Source: Undibacterium paludis
Lineage (GTDB): Bacteria; Pseudomonadota; Gammaproteobacteria; Burkholderiales; Burkholderiaceae_D
Direction of reading: 5' to 3'
DNA length: 64,000 bases
Assembly (NCBI RefSeq): GCF_022568815.1
Contig: NZ_JAKZHX010000010.1
Location: 1-64,000, forward strand
Shown: positions 53,186 through 63,012 of the stretch, one piece after another
Layout of the letters: each line of letters starts with the position of its first letter
Position numbering within the stretch: position 1 is the first letter of the stretch
Notes under the pieces: model-generated
Databases searched by the model: none
Told to the model about the DNA's origin: nothing
What the model saw: only the letters and a program-made list of their open reading frames with translations
Made by a program: the position numbers and the translations under genes

Positions 53186-53938
53186 TCAGCCCAGTACCTT
53201 GGCTTCGTTTTTCAGTTTGGACACCAGGGTTGCCACATCAGGCACCTTGATACCGGCGCTGCGTTTTGCAGGCTCAGCAACCTTCAGGGTCTTGACGCGG
53301 GAAGCAACATCTACACCCAGGTCGGCTGGTTTGACATTGTCCAGCTGTTTTTTCTTGGCCTTCATGATGTTAGGCAAAGTCACATAGCGTGGCTCGTTCA
53401 AGCGCAAATCGGTAGTGATGATGGCTGGCAGAGTCAGAGACAATGTTTCGAGACCGCCATCCACTTCACGTGTGACTGTGGCTTTGCCATCAGCGACGGT
53501 GACTTTGGAAGCAAATGTCGCTTGTGGCCAACCCAGCAAGGCTGCCAGCATCTGACCAGTCTGGTTGCAGTCATCATCAATCGCCTGCTTGCCGAGGATG
53601 ATCAGTTGCGGTTGTTCTTTGTCAGCCAATGCCTTGAGCAATTTGGCAACGGCCAGCGGTTGCAGTTCTGCATCGCTTTCAACCAGGATGCCACGGTCAG
53701 CACCAATCGCCATCGCAGTACGCAGGGTTTCCTGGCATTGTGCTACGCCGCAGGAAACAGCGATCACTTCAGTCACGACGCCCGCTTCTTTCAGACGTGT
53801 CGCTTCTTCAACAGCGATTTCATCGAAGGGGTTCATGGACATTTTGACATTGGCGATATCAACGCCGGAGCCATCCGATTTGACACGTACTTTGACGTTG
53901 TAATCGACGACGCGTTTGACTGGTACCAGGACTTTCAT
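53186..53938 (-). CDS. etfB: Electron transfer flavoprotein beta subunit
   Basis: A 250-residue, AMP-binding partner of EtfA. It begins [20 protein letters not shown] and contains [20 protein letters not shown] and [20 protein letters not shown], the recognition-loop region that contacts dehydrogenases. First gene of the etfB-etfA-dehydrogenase cluster, with an aaagg site before the ATG. Confidence 0.96.
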   Translation of the reverse strand: MKVLVPVKRVVDYNVKVRVKSDGSGVDIANVKMSMNPFDEIAVEEATRLKEAGVVTEVIAVSCGVAQCQETLRTAMAIGADRGILVESDAELQPLAVAKLLKALADKEQPQLIILGKQAIDDDCNQTGQMLAALLGWPQATFASKVTVADGKATVTREVDGGLETLSLTLPAIITTDLRLNEPRYVTLPNIMKAKKKQLDNVKPADLGVDVASRVKTLKVAEPAKRSAGIKVPDVATLVSKLKNEAKVLG

Positions 53939-54351
53939 AGTTCTGCCTTTATGAGCTAATGGGGAAATACCGATTGATACGAATTACGAATTGTAAAGCT
54001 TGATACTGAATACATTTGTTGCTTACGCCTGTCTGCGCTCGTGTACTACCCATGCACGAAACTCGCCATTGGTACGCACGCTGTTTTGCACACTGCCTGC
54101 ATATTACTGCGCTTTCGCCTCCGCAAATTGACGTATACGTAAATTCTATTGATTATAAAACGAAAACATCAAGATTTTGCACAATTTAGCACGATCGTTC
54201 TTTTCAATCCACATTATGGCTAGAGCAGAATGCCTAATCCACTCTGGCCTGGTCAGCTTGAAGTGTCATGTTGAGCAAGATACTGTACCGCCAGATAGAC
54301 CAACCAAGCATCATGGCCAGGTCAGGAACTGATGCGGCATATAAAACATAC
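53939..54351. other. Intergenic region upstream of etfB
   Basis: About 410 bases with no gene. A tandem tacgaattacgaattg stretch near 53979-53994 and an AT-rich part near 54140-54220 are the only visible features. The etfB promoter should lie in the first 150 bases. Frames through it have no ribosome site. Confidence 0.5.
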
Positions 54352-54385
54352 AAAAAAACCCGCAACAACGTCGCGGGTTTTTTTT
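54352..54385. terminator. Terminator downstream of the TusA-like gene
   Basis: aaaaaaacccgc (54352-54363) pairs with gcgggttttttt (54373-54384) with a nine-base loop. T-runs occur on both sides, so it works for the minus-strand tusA-like gene and perhaps in both directions. Confidence 0.9.
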
Positions 54386-54429
54386 ATGTCTCTGCACAAA
54401 TGATCTGGGCCTGCCAATATCACGCTTAC

Positions 54430-54657
54430 TTATTTGCGCTTGATGTAGTACTCAAACTCTTTGCTGTTTTCTTGATGTGCCAGCAACTCATTGCCGGTCT
54501 GCTTGGAAAAGGCCTTGAAGTCCCTGACCGAACCAGGGTCAGTTGCCAGTACATGCAACACCTCACCAGTGAGCATTTCGGCAAGCGCCTTTTTCGTTTT
54601 TAAAATTGGAAGAGGACAATTCAGTCCGCGTGCATCCAGTTCTTTATTGAATTGCAT
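54430..54657 (-). CDS. TusA/SirA-like sulfur-carrier protein
   Basis: 75 residues. The cysteine motif CPLP is at C14 (LDARGLNCPLPILKTKKAL), as in TusA, YeeD and YedF. The protein relays persulfide sulfur, for tRNA thiolation or cofactor assembly in TusA proper. It stands alone, so which sulfur pathway it serves cannot be told. Confidence 0.9.
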   Translation of the reverse strand: MQFNKELDARGLNCPLPILKTKKALAEMLTGEVLHVLATDPGSVRDFKAFSKQTGNELLAHQENSKEFEYYIKRK

Positions 54658-55064
54658 GATTTTCCCAGTAATACAAATTGAACAAGCATATGAGCTCTAC
54701 AATCGATGCACCAATTCTACCGGATTTTTCATTTGGATGGTGCATTGCAGCAGACTAACAACAAAAGACAAAATATTTTAAAAAGTTTCCGCACGAAAAT
54801 GGTGCAAAACCAAATAATCTTCGCTCGGAGCAAGTTCTTTCATCTTAATCACAAAACTTACGGCTTGCTTACTGGGACAGGTATTTCATCAAATCAACAG
54901 GAAAACTGCTCGCCTGCACAACCAGCGACAATTATTCCTGACAAGCGTTGCGGTTTTAGATTGCTTCCCCTAAATAACTGTCAGAAATCAGAGCAGACAC
55001 TGACGTGGCAGAGTCATATTTTTTGCAAGTGCAAAAACCTGTTTCAGACGTCATGCCAGATGAT
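54658..55064. other. Intergenic region without a recognised gene
   Basis: About 400 bases between the tusA-like gene and the Nudix gene, both on the minus strand. AT-rich, with no ribosome-site-supported frame. The tusA promoter is expected near its left end. No structure worth naming was seen. Confidence 0.5.
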
Positions 55065-55583
55065 TCAACTGCTCTGCCATTCCTGGTAAACCGGGTTCAG
55101 ACCGCGTGAACGCATCCAGTCTGCCATGGCATGGCCGGTGCCGGCATTCCATGGACGGAGCTTTTCCGGCTCTATCAGGCGGTAATCGACCAGCTCTGGC
55201 GACAGTCTGACCGTGCCGGAAGCTTTGACGTGATAGGCGATGATGAGCTCATTCTTGCGGATGAACTCATAAACACCGATCAGGGTAACCTGGTCAGCGT
55301 CAAGATCAGTTTCTTCTTTCAGTTCACGGGCGACACCCTGCTCTGGCGTTTCACCACGCTCCATGAAGCCGGTGATGAGGGCGAAAGTTTTCTCCGGCCA
55401 GGCAGCATTGCGCGCCAGCATGATCTTGCCATCGAGCTCAACCAGGGCTGCCAGTACCGGCAGCGGGTTGTCCCAATGGGTCCAGTGTCCGTCTGGGCAG
55501 GCCAGCCTTATTTTGCCGGCTTCTTGCTCATCTGCACGTTCTATCAGCGAGGTCGCGCAGACCGGGCAAAATTTCATTTCCAT
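55065..55583 (-). CDS. Nudix hydrolase with zinc-ribbon N-terminus
   Basis: 172 residues. An N-terminal FCPVCATSL together with a later CPDGHWTHWDNP forms a zinc-ribbon-like unit. The Nudix box follows (GFMERGE then ELKEETDL). This arrangement resembles NudC-type NADH pyrophosphatases, but the NudC-specific SQPWPFPxS motif is not seen, so the substrate may be another nucleotide-linked molecule. It is the third gene of an alaS-GNAT-Nudix series and starts five bases after the GNAT stop. Confidence 0.85.
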   Translation of the reverse strand: MEMKFCPVCATSLIERADEQEAGKIRLACPDGHWTHWDNPLPVLAALVELDGKIMLARNAAWPEKTFALITGFMERGETPEQGVARELKEETDLDADQVTLIGVYEFIRKNELIIAYHVKASGTVRLSPELVDYRLIEPEKLRPWNAGTGHAMADWMRSRGLNPVYQEWQSS

Positions 55584-55587
55584 GGAT

Positions 55588-56106
55588 TCAGGTTTCTCTC
55601 AGGGGCACCATGGCTTGCCTGGGGTGCAGGCGTGCCATGGCATAACTGTCGGCAAATTGACCATCGCGAAATGCATAAGCGCGCATGGTGCCTTCTATGT
55701 CAAAGCCGAATTTCTTGTACAGGCGTATGGCAGCCGTATTGTCGCAAAACACCGTCAGTTCCAGGCGCAGGATATTGAGCCAGTTGTCAGACAGATGTAA
55801 TAGCTCGGTCAGCAAGGCGGTCCCTATGCCACGTCCGGAAAAAGAGTCCGCCACGCCCATGCCGAGCGAGGCGACATGACTACGTCTCTGCTTTTTTTCC
55901 ATATGCAGGCTGGCCATACCCACCACGACGCCATCATAGATAGCGACCAGGCGGGTATCTTTGGGGTCAGCCTTTTCCAGCCGCTCTTGCCATATCTCCG
56001 TTGTCGGATGTGGCAATTGCAAAGTACCTGCATAGGTGCCGCTGCTGGCGAACACCCTTTGCAGTTGGGCCGCATCTGACACTTCAGCACGGCGTATATG
56101 GATCAT
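55588..56106 (-). CDS. GNAT-family acetyltransferase
   Basis: About 172 residues. The GNAT core is seen in [20 protein letters not shown] (acetyl-CoA loop GRGIGTA) and [20 protein letters not shown] with [19 protein letters not shown]. The ATG at 56106 is chosen because it overlaps the alaS stop (ATGA), implying coupled translation. The substrate is unknown; coupling with alaS raises the possibility of a tRNA- or amino-acid-related acetylation, which is inference. Confidence 0.9.
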   Translation of the reverse strand: MIHIRRAEVSDAAQLQRVFASSGTYAGTLQLPHPTTEIWQERLEKADPKDTRLVAIYDGVVVGMASLHMEKKQRRSHVASLGMGVADSFSGRGIGTALLTELLHLSDNWLNILRLELTVFCDNTAAIRLYKKFGFDIEGTMRAYAFRDGQFADSYAMARLHPRQAMVPLRET

Positions 56107-58715
56107 AGACGTGAAGTTACCCATTCAGTGACACCCTCCAAGGCTTTTGGCAGACCACTGGCATCGGTACCACCGGCTTGCGCCATATCTGGACGACCAC
56201 CACCTTTGCCACCCACCTGCTGGGCGACAAAATTGACCAGGTCACCAGCTTTGACTTTAGATGTGCTGTCTGCCGTGACACCGGCAATCAGGCTGACCTT
56301 GCCATCATTGACAGCAGCCAGCACGATGGCGGCAGTCTTCAGTTTGTCTTTGAGCTTGTCCATGGTCTCGCGCAGGGCTGTCACATCAGCGCCTTCCAGC
56401 GTTGCCGCCAGTACCTTGATACCTTTGACGTCAACTGCCTTGCTCACCAGGTCATCGCCCTGGCTGGAAGCCATTTTGGATTTCAGGATAGCCAGTTCTT
56501 TTTCCAGTGCCTTGACGTGATCCTGTACCTGGCCGATACGTGTCGTCAGTTCTTCTGGCTGTGTCTTCAAGGCAGCAGCAGCTTCATTGATGCGACTGTT
56601 GAGGTTTTGCACCAGGGTCAGGGCCACTTCGCCGGTCACGGCTTCTACACGACGGATACCGGCTGCGACGCCGCCTTCAGCAACGATCTTGAACAGGCCG
56701 ATATCGCCAGTACGGGACACGTGCGTACCACCACACAATTCACGTGAAGAACCGATGTCGAGCACGCGTACTTCATCACCGTATTTTTCGCCAAACAGAG
56801 CCATGGCGCCATGTTTGACGGCGTCATCGTAGCCCATCAGTTGCGCCTGTGTTGCCGCATTCGCCAGAATTTCACGGTTGACGATGTTTTCTACCTGGCG
56901 GATTTCATCGGCAGTCATCGGTGCATTGTGGCTGAAATCGAAACGGGTTTTTTCAACATCAACCAGCGAGCCTTTTTGCGATACGTGTGCGCCCAGCACT
57001 TCGCGCAAAGCCTTGTGCATCAAGTGCGTGGCAGAGTGGTTGCGCATGGTTTGCGCGCGCACTTCGGCATTCACCTGTGCCTTGACGTTTTGCACGATGC
57101 TGAGGCTGCCAGACTTCAACACACCATGATGACCGAATACATCTGCCTGGATTTTTTGTGTATCAGTGACTTCAAACACGGCACCGTCCAGACCAACCAG
57201 CAGGCCGGAATCGCCACATTGGCCACCGGATTCTGCATAGAAAGGCGTAGTGTCAAGCACGATAATGGCATTCTGACCAGCCTTGATTTCATTGACAGCA
57301 CTGCCATCCACATACAGTGCAACAATCTTGGCTTCGTTTTGCAATTGGTCATAGCCAACAAATTTGGTCTTGTCGCCACTGTATTCAATGGCGGCAGCCA
57401 TCTTGAACTTGCCGCCTTCGCGTGCTTTGGTACGTTGCTCATCCATCGCCACATTGAAACCGGCTTCATCGAGCACCACTTCACGCTCACGGCAGATGTC
57501 TGCTGTCAGATCCAGCGGGAAGCCGTAAGTGTCATACAGGGTGAAAGCGGTTTTGCCATCCAGGTTCTTGCTGTCCTTGGCAAGGGCAGCTTCCAGAATC
57601 TTCATACCGTGTTCCAGCGTTTCGCCAAAGCGCTCTTCTTCCTGTTTGATGACTTGCGCGACACGCTCAGCGGCTTCTGCCAGTTCAGGGTAAGCACCGC
57701 CCATTTCCTTGACCAGGTCAGCCACCAGTTTGTAGAAGAAAGGCTGGCTTTGGCCCAGCTTGTGACCATGGCGCAGAGCACGGCGGGTAATGCGACGCAG
57801 CACATAGCCACGGCCTTCGTTGCCAGGGATGATACCATCAACGATCAAAAAGCCCGCGCAGCGGATATGGTCGGCGATCACGCGCAGGGAATTGTTTTCC
57901 AGATCAGTACAGCCGGTTTCACGCGCTGCTGCCTTGATCAGGTTTTGGAAGGTATCGATCTCATAGTTGGAATGCACATGCTGCAAGACCGCAGACAGAC
58001 GCTCCAGACCCATGCCGGTATCGACGCATGGTTTGGGCAGCGGGTGCAGGACGCCTGCTTCATCCTTGTTGAACTGCATGAACACCAGGTTCCAGATTTC
58101 AATGAAACGGTCGCCATCTTCATCTGGAGAACCTGGAGGGCCACCCCAGATTTCCGGGCCATGGTCATAGAAAATCTCGGTACAAGGACCGCATGGGCCC
58201 GTATCTGCCATTTGCCAGAAATTGTCAGAGGCGTAACGTGCTCCCTTGTTGTCACCGATGCGGATGATGCGTTCTACCGGTACGCCGATTTCGTTTTTCC
58301 AGATTTCGTAGGCTTCGTCGTCTTCCTGGTAGACGGTGACGGTCAGTTTGTCTTTTGGCAAGCCATAGACCGTAGTCAGCAATTCCCAGGCGTAATGGAT
58401 CGCATCTTTCTTGAAGTAATCGCCGAAAGAGAAATTGCCCAGCATTTCAAAGAAGGTGTGGTGACGCGCCGTGTAACCGACGTTTTCCAGGTCATTATGC
58501 TTGCCGCCGGCGCGTACGCTACGCTGCGCTGTCGTCGCACGGGTATAGGCACGTTTATCCTGGCCCAGGAATACATCCTTAAACTGCACCATACCGGAGT
58601 TGGTAAACAGCAAGGTAGGGTCGTTGCCAGGAACCAGGCTGGAAGAGCGCACGCGGGTGTGGCCCTTGGATTCAAAGAAGCTGAGGAATTTATCGCGGAT
58701 TTCTGACGAGTTCAT
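56103..58715 (-). CDS. alaS: Alanyl-tRNA synthetase
   Basis: 870 residues, normal length. The N-terminal class II catalytic domain begins [20 protein letters not shown] and continues with [20 protein letters not shown]. The editing domain has the zinc-ligating NHSATHLMH and [10 protein letters not shown], and the C-terminal part has the glycine-rich [18 protein letters not shown]. It charges tRNA-Ala and hydrolyses mischarged Ser/Gly-tRNA-Ala. The GNAT gene overlaps its stop by four bases. Confidence 0.98.
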   Translation of the reverse strand: MNSSEIRDKFLSFFESKGHTRVRSSSLVPGNDPTLLFTNSGMVQFKDVFLGQDKRAYTRATTAQRSVRAGGKHNDLENVGYTARHHTFFEMLGNFSFGDYFKKDAIHYAWELLTTVYGLPKDKLTVTVYQEDDEAYEIWKNEIGVPVERIIRIGDNKGARYASDNFWQMADTGPCGPCTEIFYDHGPEIWGGPPGSPDEDGDRFIEIWNLVFMQFNKDEAGVLHPLPKPCVDTGMGLERLSAVLQHVHSNYEIDTFQNLIKAAARETGCTDLENNSLRVIADHIRCAGFLIVDGIIPGNEGRGYVLRRITRRALRHGHKLGQSQPFFYKLVADLVKEMGGAYPELAEAAERVAQVIKQEEERFGETLEHGMKILEAALAKDSKNLDGKTAFTLYDTYGFPLDLTADICREREVVLDEAGFNVAMDEQRTKAREGGKFKMAAAIEYSGDKTKFVGYDQLQNEAKIVALYVDGSAVNEIKAGQNAIIVLDTTPFYAESGGQCGDSGLLVGLDGAVFEVTDTQKIQADVFGHHGVLKSGSLSIVQNVKAQVNAEVRAQTMRNHSATHLMHKALREVLGAHVSQKGSLVDVEKTRFDFSHNAPMTADEIRQVENIVNREILANAATQAQLMGYDDAVKHGAMALFGEKYGDEVRVLDIGSSRELCGGTHVSRTGDIGLFKIVAEGGVAAGIRRVEAVTGEVALTLVQNLNSRINEAAAALKTQPEELTTRIGQVQDHVKALEKELAILKSKMASSQGDDLVSKAVDVKGIKVLAATLEGADVTALRETMDKLKDKLKTAAIVLAAVNDGKVSLIAGVTADSTSKVKAGDLVNFVAQQVGGKGGGRPDMAQAGGTDASGLPKALEGVTEWVTSRL

Positions 58716-59041
58716 AAATGATGGTTCTAAGCTGAAAAATGGGTTTAACTTCTGATTATACGGTATAAATTCAGCCAGATATGCTTGTGGGGTGATGGTA
58801 AGCGGACAAGTTTGACTGAAAAACCTTAAGGCCTCTCAATACAGAGCCACAGAGACACAGAGAACAGCAGGAGAAAGTCAGAAAAGCTGTGAGAGAAAAA
58901 CAGTTTAAAAATGTTGCAAAAATACCATTCAGGCAAGTGTGGCAAGTGCGAAAATGATGTCCAGATCAATGTTTCACACAAGACAAAACCGCCGATTTAT
59001 ATCGGCGGTTTTATTTATCTGCTGCACTCTGATTCTTTAAC
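58716..59041. other. Intergenic region upstream of alaS
   Basis: About 325 bases. The left part should carry the alaS promoter. At 58843-58864 is an acagag-repeat stretch (acagagccacagagacacagag). The right part contains the terminator of the next minus-strand gene. A plus-strand frame from 58911 overlaps that terminator and runs antisense to the neighbouring gene, so it is not called. Confidence 0.5.
58985..59012 (-). terminator. Terminator of the small exported-protein gene
   Basis: aaaaccgccgat (58985-58996) pairs with atcggcggtttt (59001-59012) with a four-base loop; a T-run follows on the minus strand. About 30 bases past the stop at 59042. Confidence 0.9.
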
Positions 59042-59386
59042 TCAGTTAGTGGTCGTTGCTGCGCTTGCATTGTGTTTTTTATTACGGATTTTCTTGCTGG
59101 CGCGGTTTTCTTCGTGCTCCAGTTTGGCACGCTCCGCCGGTGTTACTACGCCATCTGCCTTGGCGGCCTGTTTATCACTTTCTATCTTGGCTTCACGTTT
59201 TTCAAGATTGCTGGCTTCTTTGGCTGTCAAAGCGCCACTTTCAACACCCTTGGCGATACGTTTTTGTTGTCTGTCCTGGCGTTTCTCTACATTCGGTGTC
59301 GCCGGGTCCTGGGCGAAAGCAGAACCACCTATCAGTGTCAGGGCAAGGGTAGTAGCCAGGGCGGCGGCGAGCTTGATGGATTTCAT
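59042..59386 (-). CDS. Small exported, highly charged protein
   Basis: 114 residues with a signal peptide ending GGSAFAQ. The mature part (about 88 residues) is almost all helix-forming and rich in Lys, Glu, Arg and Ala. It has two related units: VEKRQDRQQKRIAKGVESGA then LTAKEASNLEKREAKIESDK, and KADGVVTPAERAKLEHEENR. Similar short periplasmic proteins are common in betaproteobacteria, without known function. A strong aaagga site precedes the ATG. Confidence 0.8.
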   Translation of the reverse strand: MKSIKLAAALATTLALTLIGGSAFAQDPATPNVEKRQDRQQKRIAKGVESGALTAKEASNLEKREAKIESDKQAAKADGVVTPAERAKLEHEENRASKKIRNKKHNASAATTTN

Positions 59387-59533
59387 GAGTATTCCTTTGT
59401 TAAAAGTAGGCTTCTTGGGTCGGTATGAGCACGCTGCCCATGTACCTATAACGAAGCTGACACTTTTTCCGATGACCGCAAAAGATGTAATCGATGTAAG
59501 TGCTGGTAACCACCACCCCTGTCTTGTAACAGG

Positions 59534-60826
59534 CTAGAAATAATAGCGCGCCAGCAGTTGCCAGCTTTGCATCTGTGGCGCTGCGCCGTAATTGCTCAGG
59601 CTCTTGCCGCTATTGCGCTGCCATTGCAGGGCAAACTCTGTGTGCTTCAGATGGTAGCGGGCTTCCAGCCACGACATGCGGCTGGCATCTGCGATGTCAT
59701 AGCGGCTCATGGCAGCCAGGTCCAGATGATTGATCAGCGCATCCTGCCAGCTTGCATACACAAAGATACTGCGCTTGGCTGGTGTCTCTTGCACATTTTG
59801 CAAATAACGGCGATAGATGCCATAGGCTGGTAGTGAAGTCTGCCCCAGGCTGTTCCATTTTTCCTGGTCCATGCCGCCACCGTTGTACTCGAATTCAGCT
59901 GTTACCGATATCTTGTTACTGGTCGTATAAGTCAGGCCGCTCGCGCTGTGATTGCGGAATGCGCCATCGTCAGGATAATTGACACCGGCTTGCAGCATGG
60001 CTTGCACAAAGCTGGACTGGCTGCGTCCGCCCGACCATTCAGCAAACACGACCGTGGAATCATTGAGCAAGGCAGTCAGGTTCAGGCCGATTTGCACAGG
60101 CTGATTCTCAGCCTTGTACAGCAAGACTTGTGGGGTAATGCCATCCCTCACTTGCTGGCTCAGGGTCAGAAGCCAGCGGTTTTCTGCATTGGTGGCGGCT
60201 ACGTCAGGATTAAAACTGGAATAGTTGCGTTGATCAGCCAGTTTGGGCGAGTACAAGGCCGTCAGCGAGCCGCCGTTCCACAATTTTTGCCCGCGCAGCA
60301 TGATGCTGCCCTGGCGGTTTTCCTTGAGGCTGGCAGGGTCCACCGACACAACAGAACGCAAGGCGGAGGTACGAAAATAATCCGTCGGGTTATAACCGAG
60401 CGCCACGCCGTTGCGCGCATTGATGCGGCCCAGGTCCAGCAACTGATCTGCCTGCACCTGCCAGCTCAGGTAAGCCTCCTTGATGGTATTGATATCATGT
60501 GGCAAGCCCGCTGCCTGTGGCGGCCAGTTCACATCAAGGCGGTCAGACAGGACGGCACGCCAGCCTGGCGCAAAGGAATTATCATATTGCAGATCCAGCG
60601 ACAGGCGCTGGAATTGCTGGCTGGCGCCGCCAAGACGTGCGCGATTTGCGCCCGCCCCGGCTTCGACAAACAGACGCCAGTTGCTGGGCTGCTCAACCGT
60701 ATTGGGCATCTGATCCGCGACTTTCAATGCATCAAGATCAGGGTCTTGCTGGGCATAGGCGTTCAGTGTCAGCAAACCCATGAAAGCAAAAACACCGGAC
60801 TTGAATGAAAATGGCTTGTTACTCAT
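59534..60826 (-). CDS. Outer-membrane beta-barrel protein of an ABC/LolA-like system
   Basis: 430 residues. Signal peptide ends LNAYAQ. The mature chain alternates hydrophobic and polar residues with many aromatics and ends LLARYYF, a typical beta-barrel signature with a C-terminal phenylalanine. Segments such as DLQYDNSFAPGWRAVLSDRL and LSWQVQADQLLDLGRINARN resemble DUF1302-like porins. The ATG overlaps the LolA-like gene stop (ATGA). It is the last known gene of an operon with an ABC ATPase, a permease and a LolA-like protein, and so would be the outer-membrane partner. Exact family uncertain. Confidence 0.8.
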   Translation of the reverse strand: MSNKPFSFKSGVFAFMGLLTLNAYAQQDPDLDALKVADQMPNTVEQPSNWRLFVEAGAGANRARLGGASQQFQRLSLDLQYDNSFAPGWRAVLSDRLDVNWPPQAAGLPHDINTIKEAYLSWQVQADQLLDLGRINARNGVALGYNPTDYFRTSALRSVVSVDPASLKENRQGSIMLRGQKLWNGGSLTALYSPKLADQRNYSSFNPDVAATNAENRWLLTLSQQVRDGITPQVLLYKAENQPVQIGLNLTALLNDSTVVFAEWSGGRSQSSFVQAMLQAGVNYPDDGAFRNHSASGLTYTTSNKISVTAEFEYNGGGMDQEKWNSLGQTSLPAYGIYRRYLQNVQETPAKRSIFVYASWQDALINHLDLAAMSRYDIADASRMSWLEARYHLKHTEFALQWQRNSGKSLSNYGAAPQMQSWQLLARYYF

Positions 60827-61608
60827 TGTTGTTCCGGCTTGAAGCGAGGCAAATAATCACGCTGCAACCACTGATCAGGCACTTCACGCTTGACCAGGTT
60901 GGAATAACGCATCACTGTTACCCAGCTTGGGTCCAGACCATCAATGATGACGGTTTCTGTCGGTCTGTCTATCCCTAACTGTTTTTCATAACGGCGGTAA
61001 TAAGCCGTCTTGAGCAGTTTGCCACTTTCTGTATAAAACTTCGCCTTGACCGGATGATTATTGCCCGCTTCTATCCACATGTCGATGTGATGATAGGTGG
61101 CGTCCGGCGTGCTGGCATTCATGCTCAGTTTGTTGCAATGTTTGGTCTGGCGGTCACCGTCCTGGGTATCTTCTTCCACCGCACTCACGGCCTGGTAATC
61201 TTTGGCCAGATTGACAGTGACCACATCACCATTCGAAGCCTGGCCCAGCAGGCGCTGCTGCGGCGACATGCGTATGCTGGCCTTGCTGCTGGGGTCATAG
61301 AACCACAAGTCCTTGCCGCTGAAGAGTATCAGCTTGTTGGCATCCCTGGCCGGTGCGACATAGCGTATCAGGCTGCGGAACTGGCCACTGTTGGAGTCAG
61401 CCTTGGAGTAAATGGACAGGGTGCTGGTATCGGTCTGCTTGCCAGCCCGGTATTCGATCAGGGTATTGGTGAGGCCAAACGGATAATCGGGGTTGCGCAC
61501 CACATCGCTGGCAGCCAGTATCTCTTGCGGGCTCTGGGCTGCCTGAGCTGCTCCCAATAACAAACTGGTCATGGCTAGGAAAATGACAGATATTTTCAAA
61601 TGTTTCAT
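60823..61608 (-). CDS. LolA-like outer-membrane lipoprotein-sorting-type protein
   Basis: 261 residues with a signal peptide ending GAAQA. The mature domain has the half-barrel LolA-like family sequence (PF17131 type): DLWFYDPSSKASIRMSPQQR, GQASNGDVVTVNLAKDYQAV, and ETVIIDGLDPSWVTVMRYS. LolA-fold proteins carry lipoproteins or lipids through the periplasm. The gene lies between the permease and barrel genes and overlaps the barrel gene by four bases, suggesting a chaperone between an inner-membrane exporter and an outer-membrane acceptor. This is not LolA proper. Confidence 0.88.
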   Translation of the reverse strand: MKHLKISVIFLAMTSLLLGAAQAAQSPQEILAASDVVRNPDYPFGLTNTLIEYRAGKQTDTSTLSIYSKADSNSGQFRSLIRYVAPARDANKLILFSGKDLWFYDPSSKASIRMSPQQRLLGQASNGDVVTVNLAKDYQAVSAVEEDTQDGDRQTKHCNKLSMNASTPDATYHHIDMWIEAGNNHPVKAKFYTESGKLLKTAYYRRYEKQLGIDRPTETVIIDGLDPSWVTVMRYSNLVKREVPDQWLQRDYLPRFKPEQQ

Positions 61609-61617
61609 GATATTTCC

Positions 61618-63012
61618 TTATACATGGCGCAGTGCGTCGACGATCATCATTCTTGATGCACGGTTGGCAGGTAGCCAGGCAGAAATAACCGCTACCAGCA
61701 TGAGACCAATCACGCTGCCTATCAGCAAAGGCATATCCTGCCATACGCGTACCTGTATCAGATAAGCATAGGAGTAGCCGGGCGGTGTCCACGCTGCGCC
61801 GCTGTGATTGATCATGTAGGCGATGACCAGTGAACCAAGCAGGCCGCATACTGCACCGATTACCCCCAGCAAGACGCCTTCACACAGGAACAGCCTGCGC
61901 AAACCGGAACGACGCAAACCCATGGCGCGCAAGGTACCAATTTCTACTGTACGTTCCACCACGGCAGTGCTCATGGTATTGCCAATGGTGAAGAGGACAA
62001 TCACGCCTATCAGTATGGCGATAAAGCCGAACATGGAGTTCATGAATTGCACTGTCTGCCCGTACATGGGGTTGAGCACCTTGAAGTCCAGCAGTTCCAG
62101 GGCCTGCCCTTTGACGTTCTGATCAAGCAATTGTTGCAGGCGGGCGCGCGCTGCCGGTATCTGCCAGGTATGTTTCAACTGTATTTGTATGGCCGTTACC
62201 TGCGCTTTACCATTACCATAGATCAGCTTTTGCGCCTGGCTCAGGTGCATGGCCATGTACACGTCATCGAGTGCCTTGATGCCCATGTTCCTGGCGGTGA
62301 TGACACTGAGGCTGGCGACATTGGGCGCACCGTGTGAGGTTGCCGCCAGCATTTCTATGCGTGTGCCCTCTTCCTTGACGGTATTACCCTGCTCCAGCGC
62401 TGACAATGCCGCAATATCACCAGGAGCCTGTGCACTGTTGTCTGCGGGGGGAGCGGACGTGTCATCCTGTTTGCAGTCAGGTATCTGCAAGGCCTTGCAC
62501 AATTTGATCTTGCGCGCCACGCCTTCACCAATGACGACTGCATCGGGGTTGCTGCCATTCAAAGGCAGGGGCTTGGCATAGCTTTGCATGCTGTAGTCAT
62601 TCCAGTTCAGCATCTGGTTGCGTTCAGGCACGACAACACCCGTCGCCAGTACCGAACGCGACACACCGGCAGAAAAATTACCGGCCAGGCCACCGAGTTG
62701 CAGCGTCGGTGTCACCACAGTCAGCATGGGGGCCAGTTCCTTGTCCTGCTTGACGAGGTCAATGATATGCTGGTAGTCGGCAATGCCATAGGCGGTGGGG
62801 TTGTCACCACCTTCCAGAAAATACCCCTGGCGCTGGATTTGCAAATGACCACTGGCTTCGACAAAACCGGTTTCCATGCCATAGGTGATATTCGAGCGGT
62901 AACCGCCAAACAGCAGAATGGCTGTCAGGCCCACCACCATGGCCAGCAAAGTGGTCAATGAACGGCGGCGATTTCTGAGCAGATTGCGCAGGGCGAGCGA
63001 AAAAGTTTTCAT
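61618..63012 (-). CDS. FtsX/MacB-type ABC transporter permease
   Basis: 464 residues. One N-terminal helix (LTTLLAMVVGLTAILLFGGY), a periplasmic domain of about 280 residues, and three C-terminal helices with the family coupling region RTVEIGTLRAMGLRRSG. LolC/LolE, MacB and FtsX share this layout and use mechanical movement instead of a channel. The periplasmic domain contains a Cys pair near LCKALQIPDCKQDD. Overlaps the ATPase gene by four bases. Confidence 0.9.
   Translation of the reverse strand: MKTFSLALRNLLRNRRRSLTTLLAMVVGLTAILLFGGYRSNITYGMETGFVEASGHLQIQRQGYFLEGGDNPTAYGIADYQHIIDLVKQDKELAPMLTVVTPTLQLGGLAGNFSAGVSRSVLATGVVVPERNQMLNWNDYSMQSYAKPLPLNGSNPDAVVIGEGVARKIKLCKALQIPDCKQDDTSAPPADNSAQAPGDIAALSALEQGNTVKEEGTRIEMLAATSHGAPNVASLSVITARNMGIKALDDVYMAMHLSQAQKLIYGNGKAQVTAIQIQLKHTWQIPAARARLQQLLDQNVKGQALELLDFKVLNPMYGQTVQFMNSMFGFIAILIGVIVLFTIGNTMSTAVVERTVEIGTLRAMGLRRSGLRRLFLCEGVLLGVIGAVCGLLGSLVIAYMINHSGAAWTPPGYSYAYLIQVRVWQDMPLLIGSVIGLMLVAVISAWLPANRASRMMIVDALRHV

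Noticed and set aside
54268-54603. 111-codon plus-strand frame near the tusA-like gene
   Set aside because: It crosses a strong terminator hairpin and then runs antisense to the tusA-like gene.
56811-58706. 631-codon plus-strand open frame opposite alaS
   Set aside because: Antisense shadow of alaS. The sense gene has all synthetase motifs; the antisense protein has none.
58843-58864. acagag-rich stretch upstream of alaS as a regulatory repeat
   Set aside because: Simple-sequence-like and short; no dyad or defined unit, so no function is claimed.
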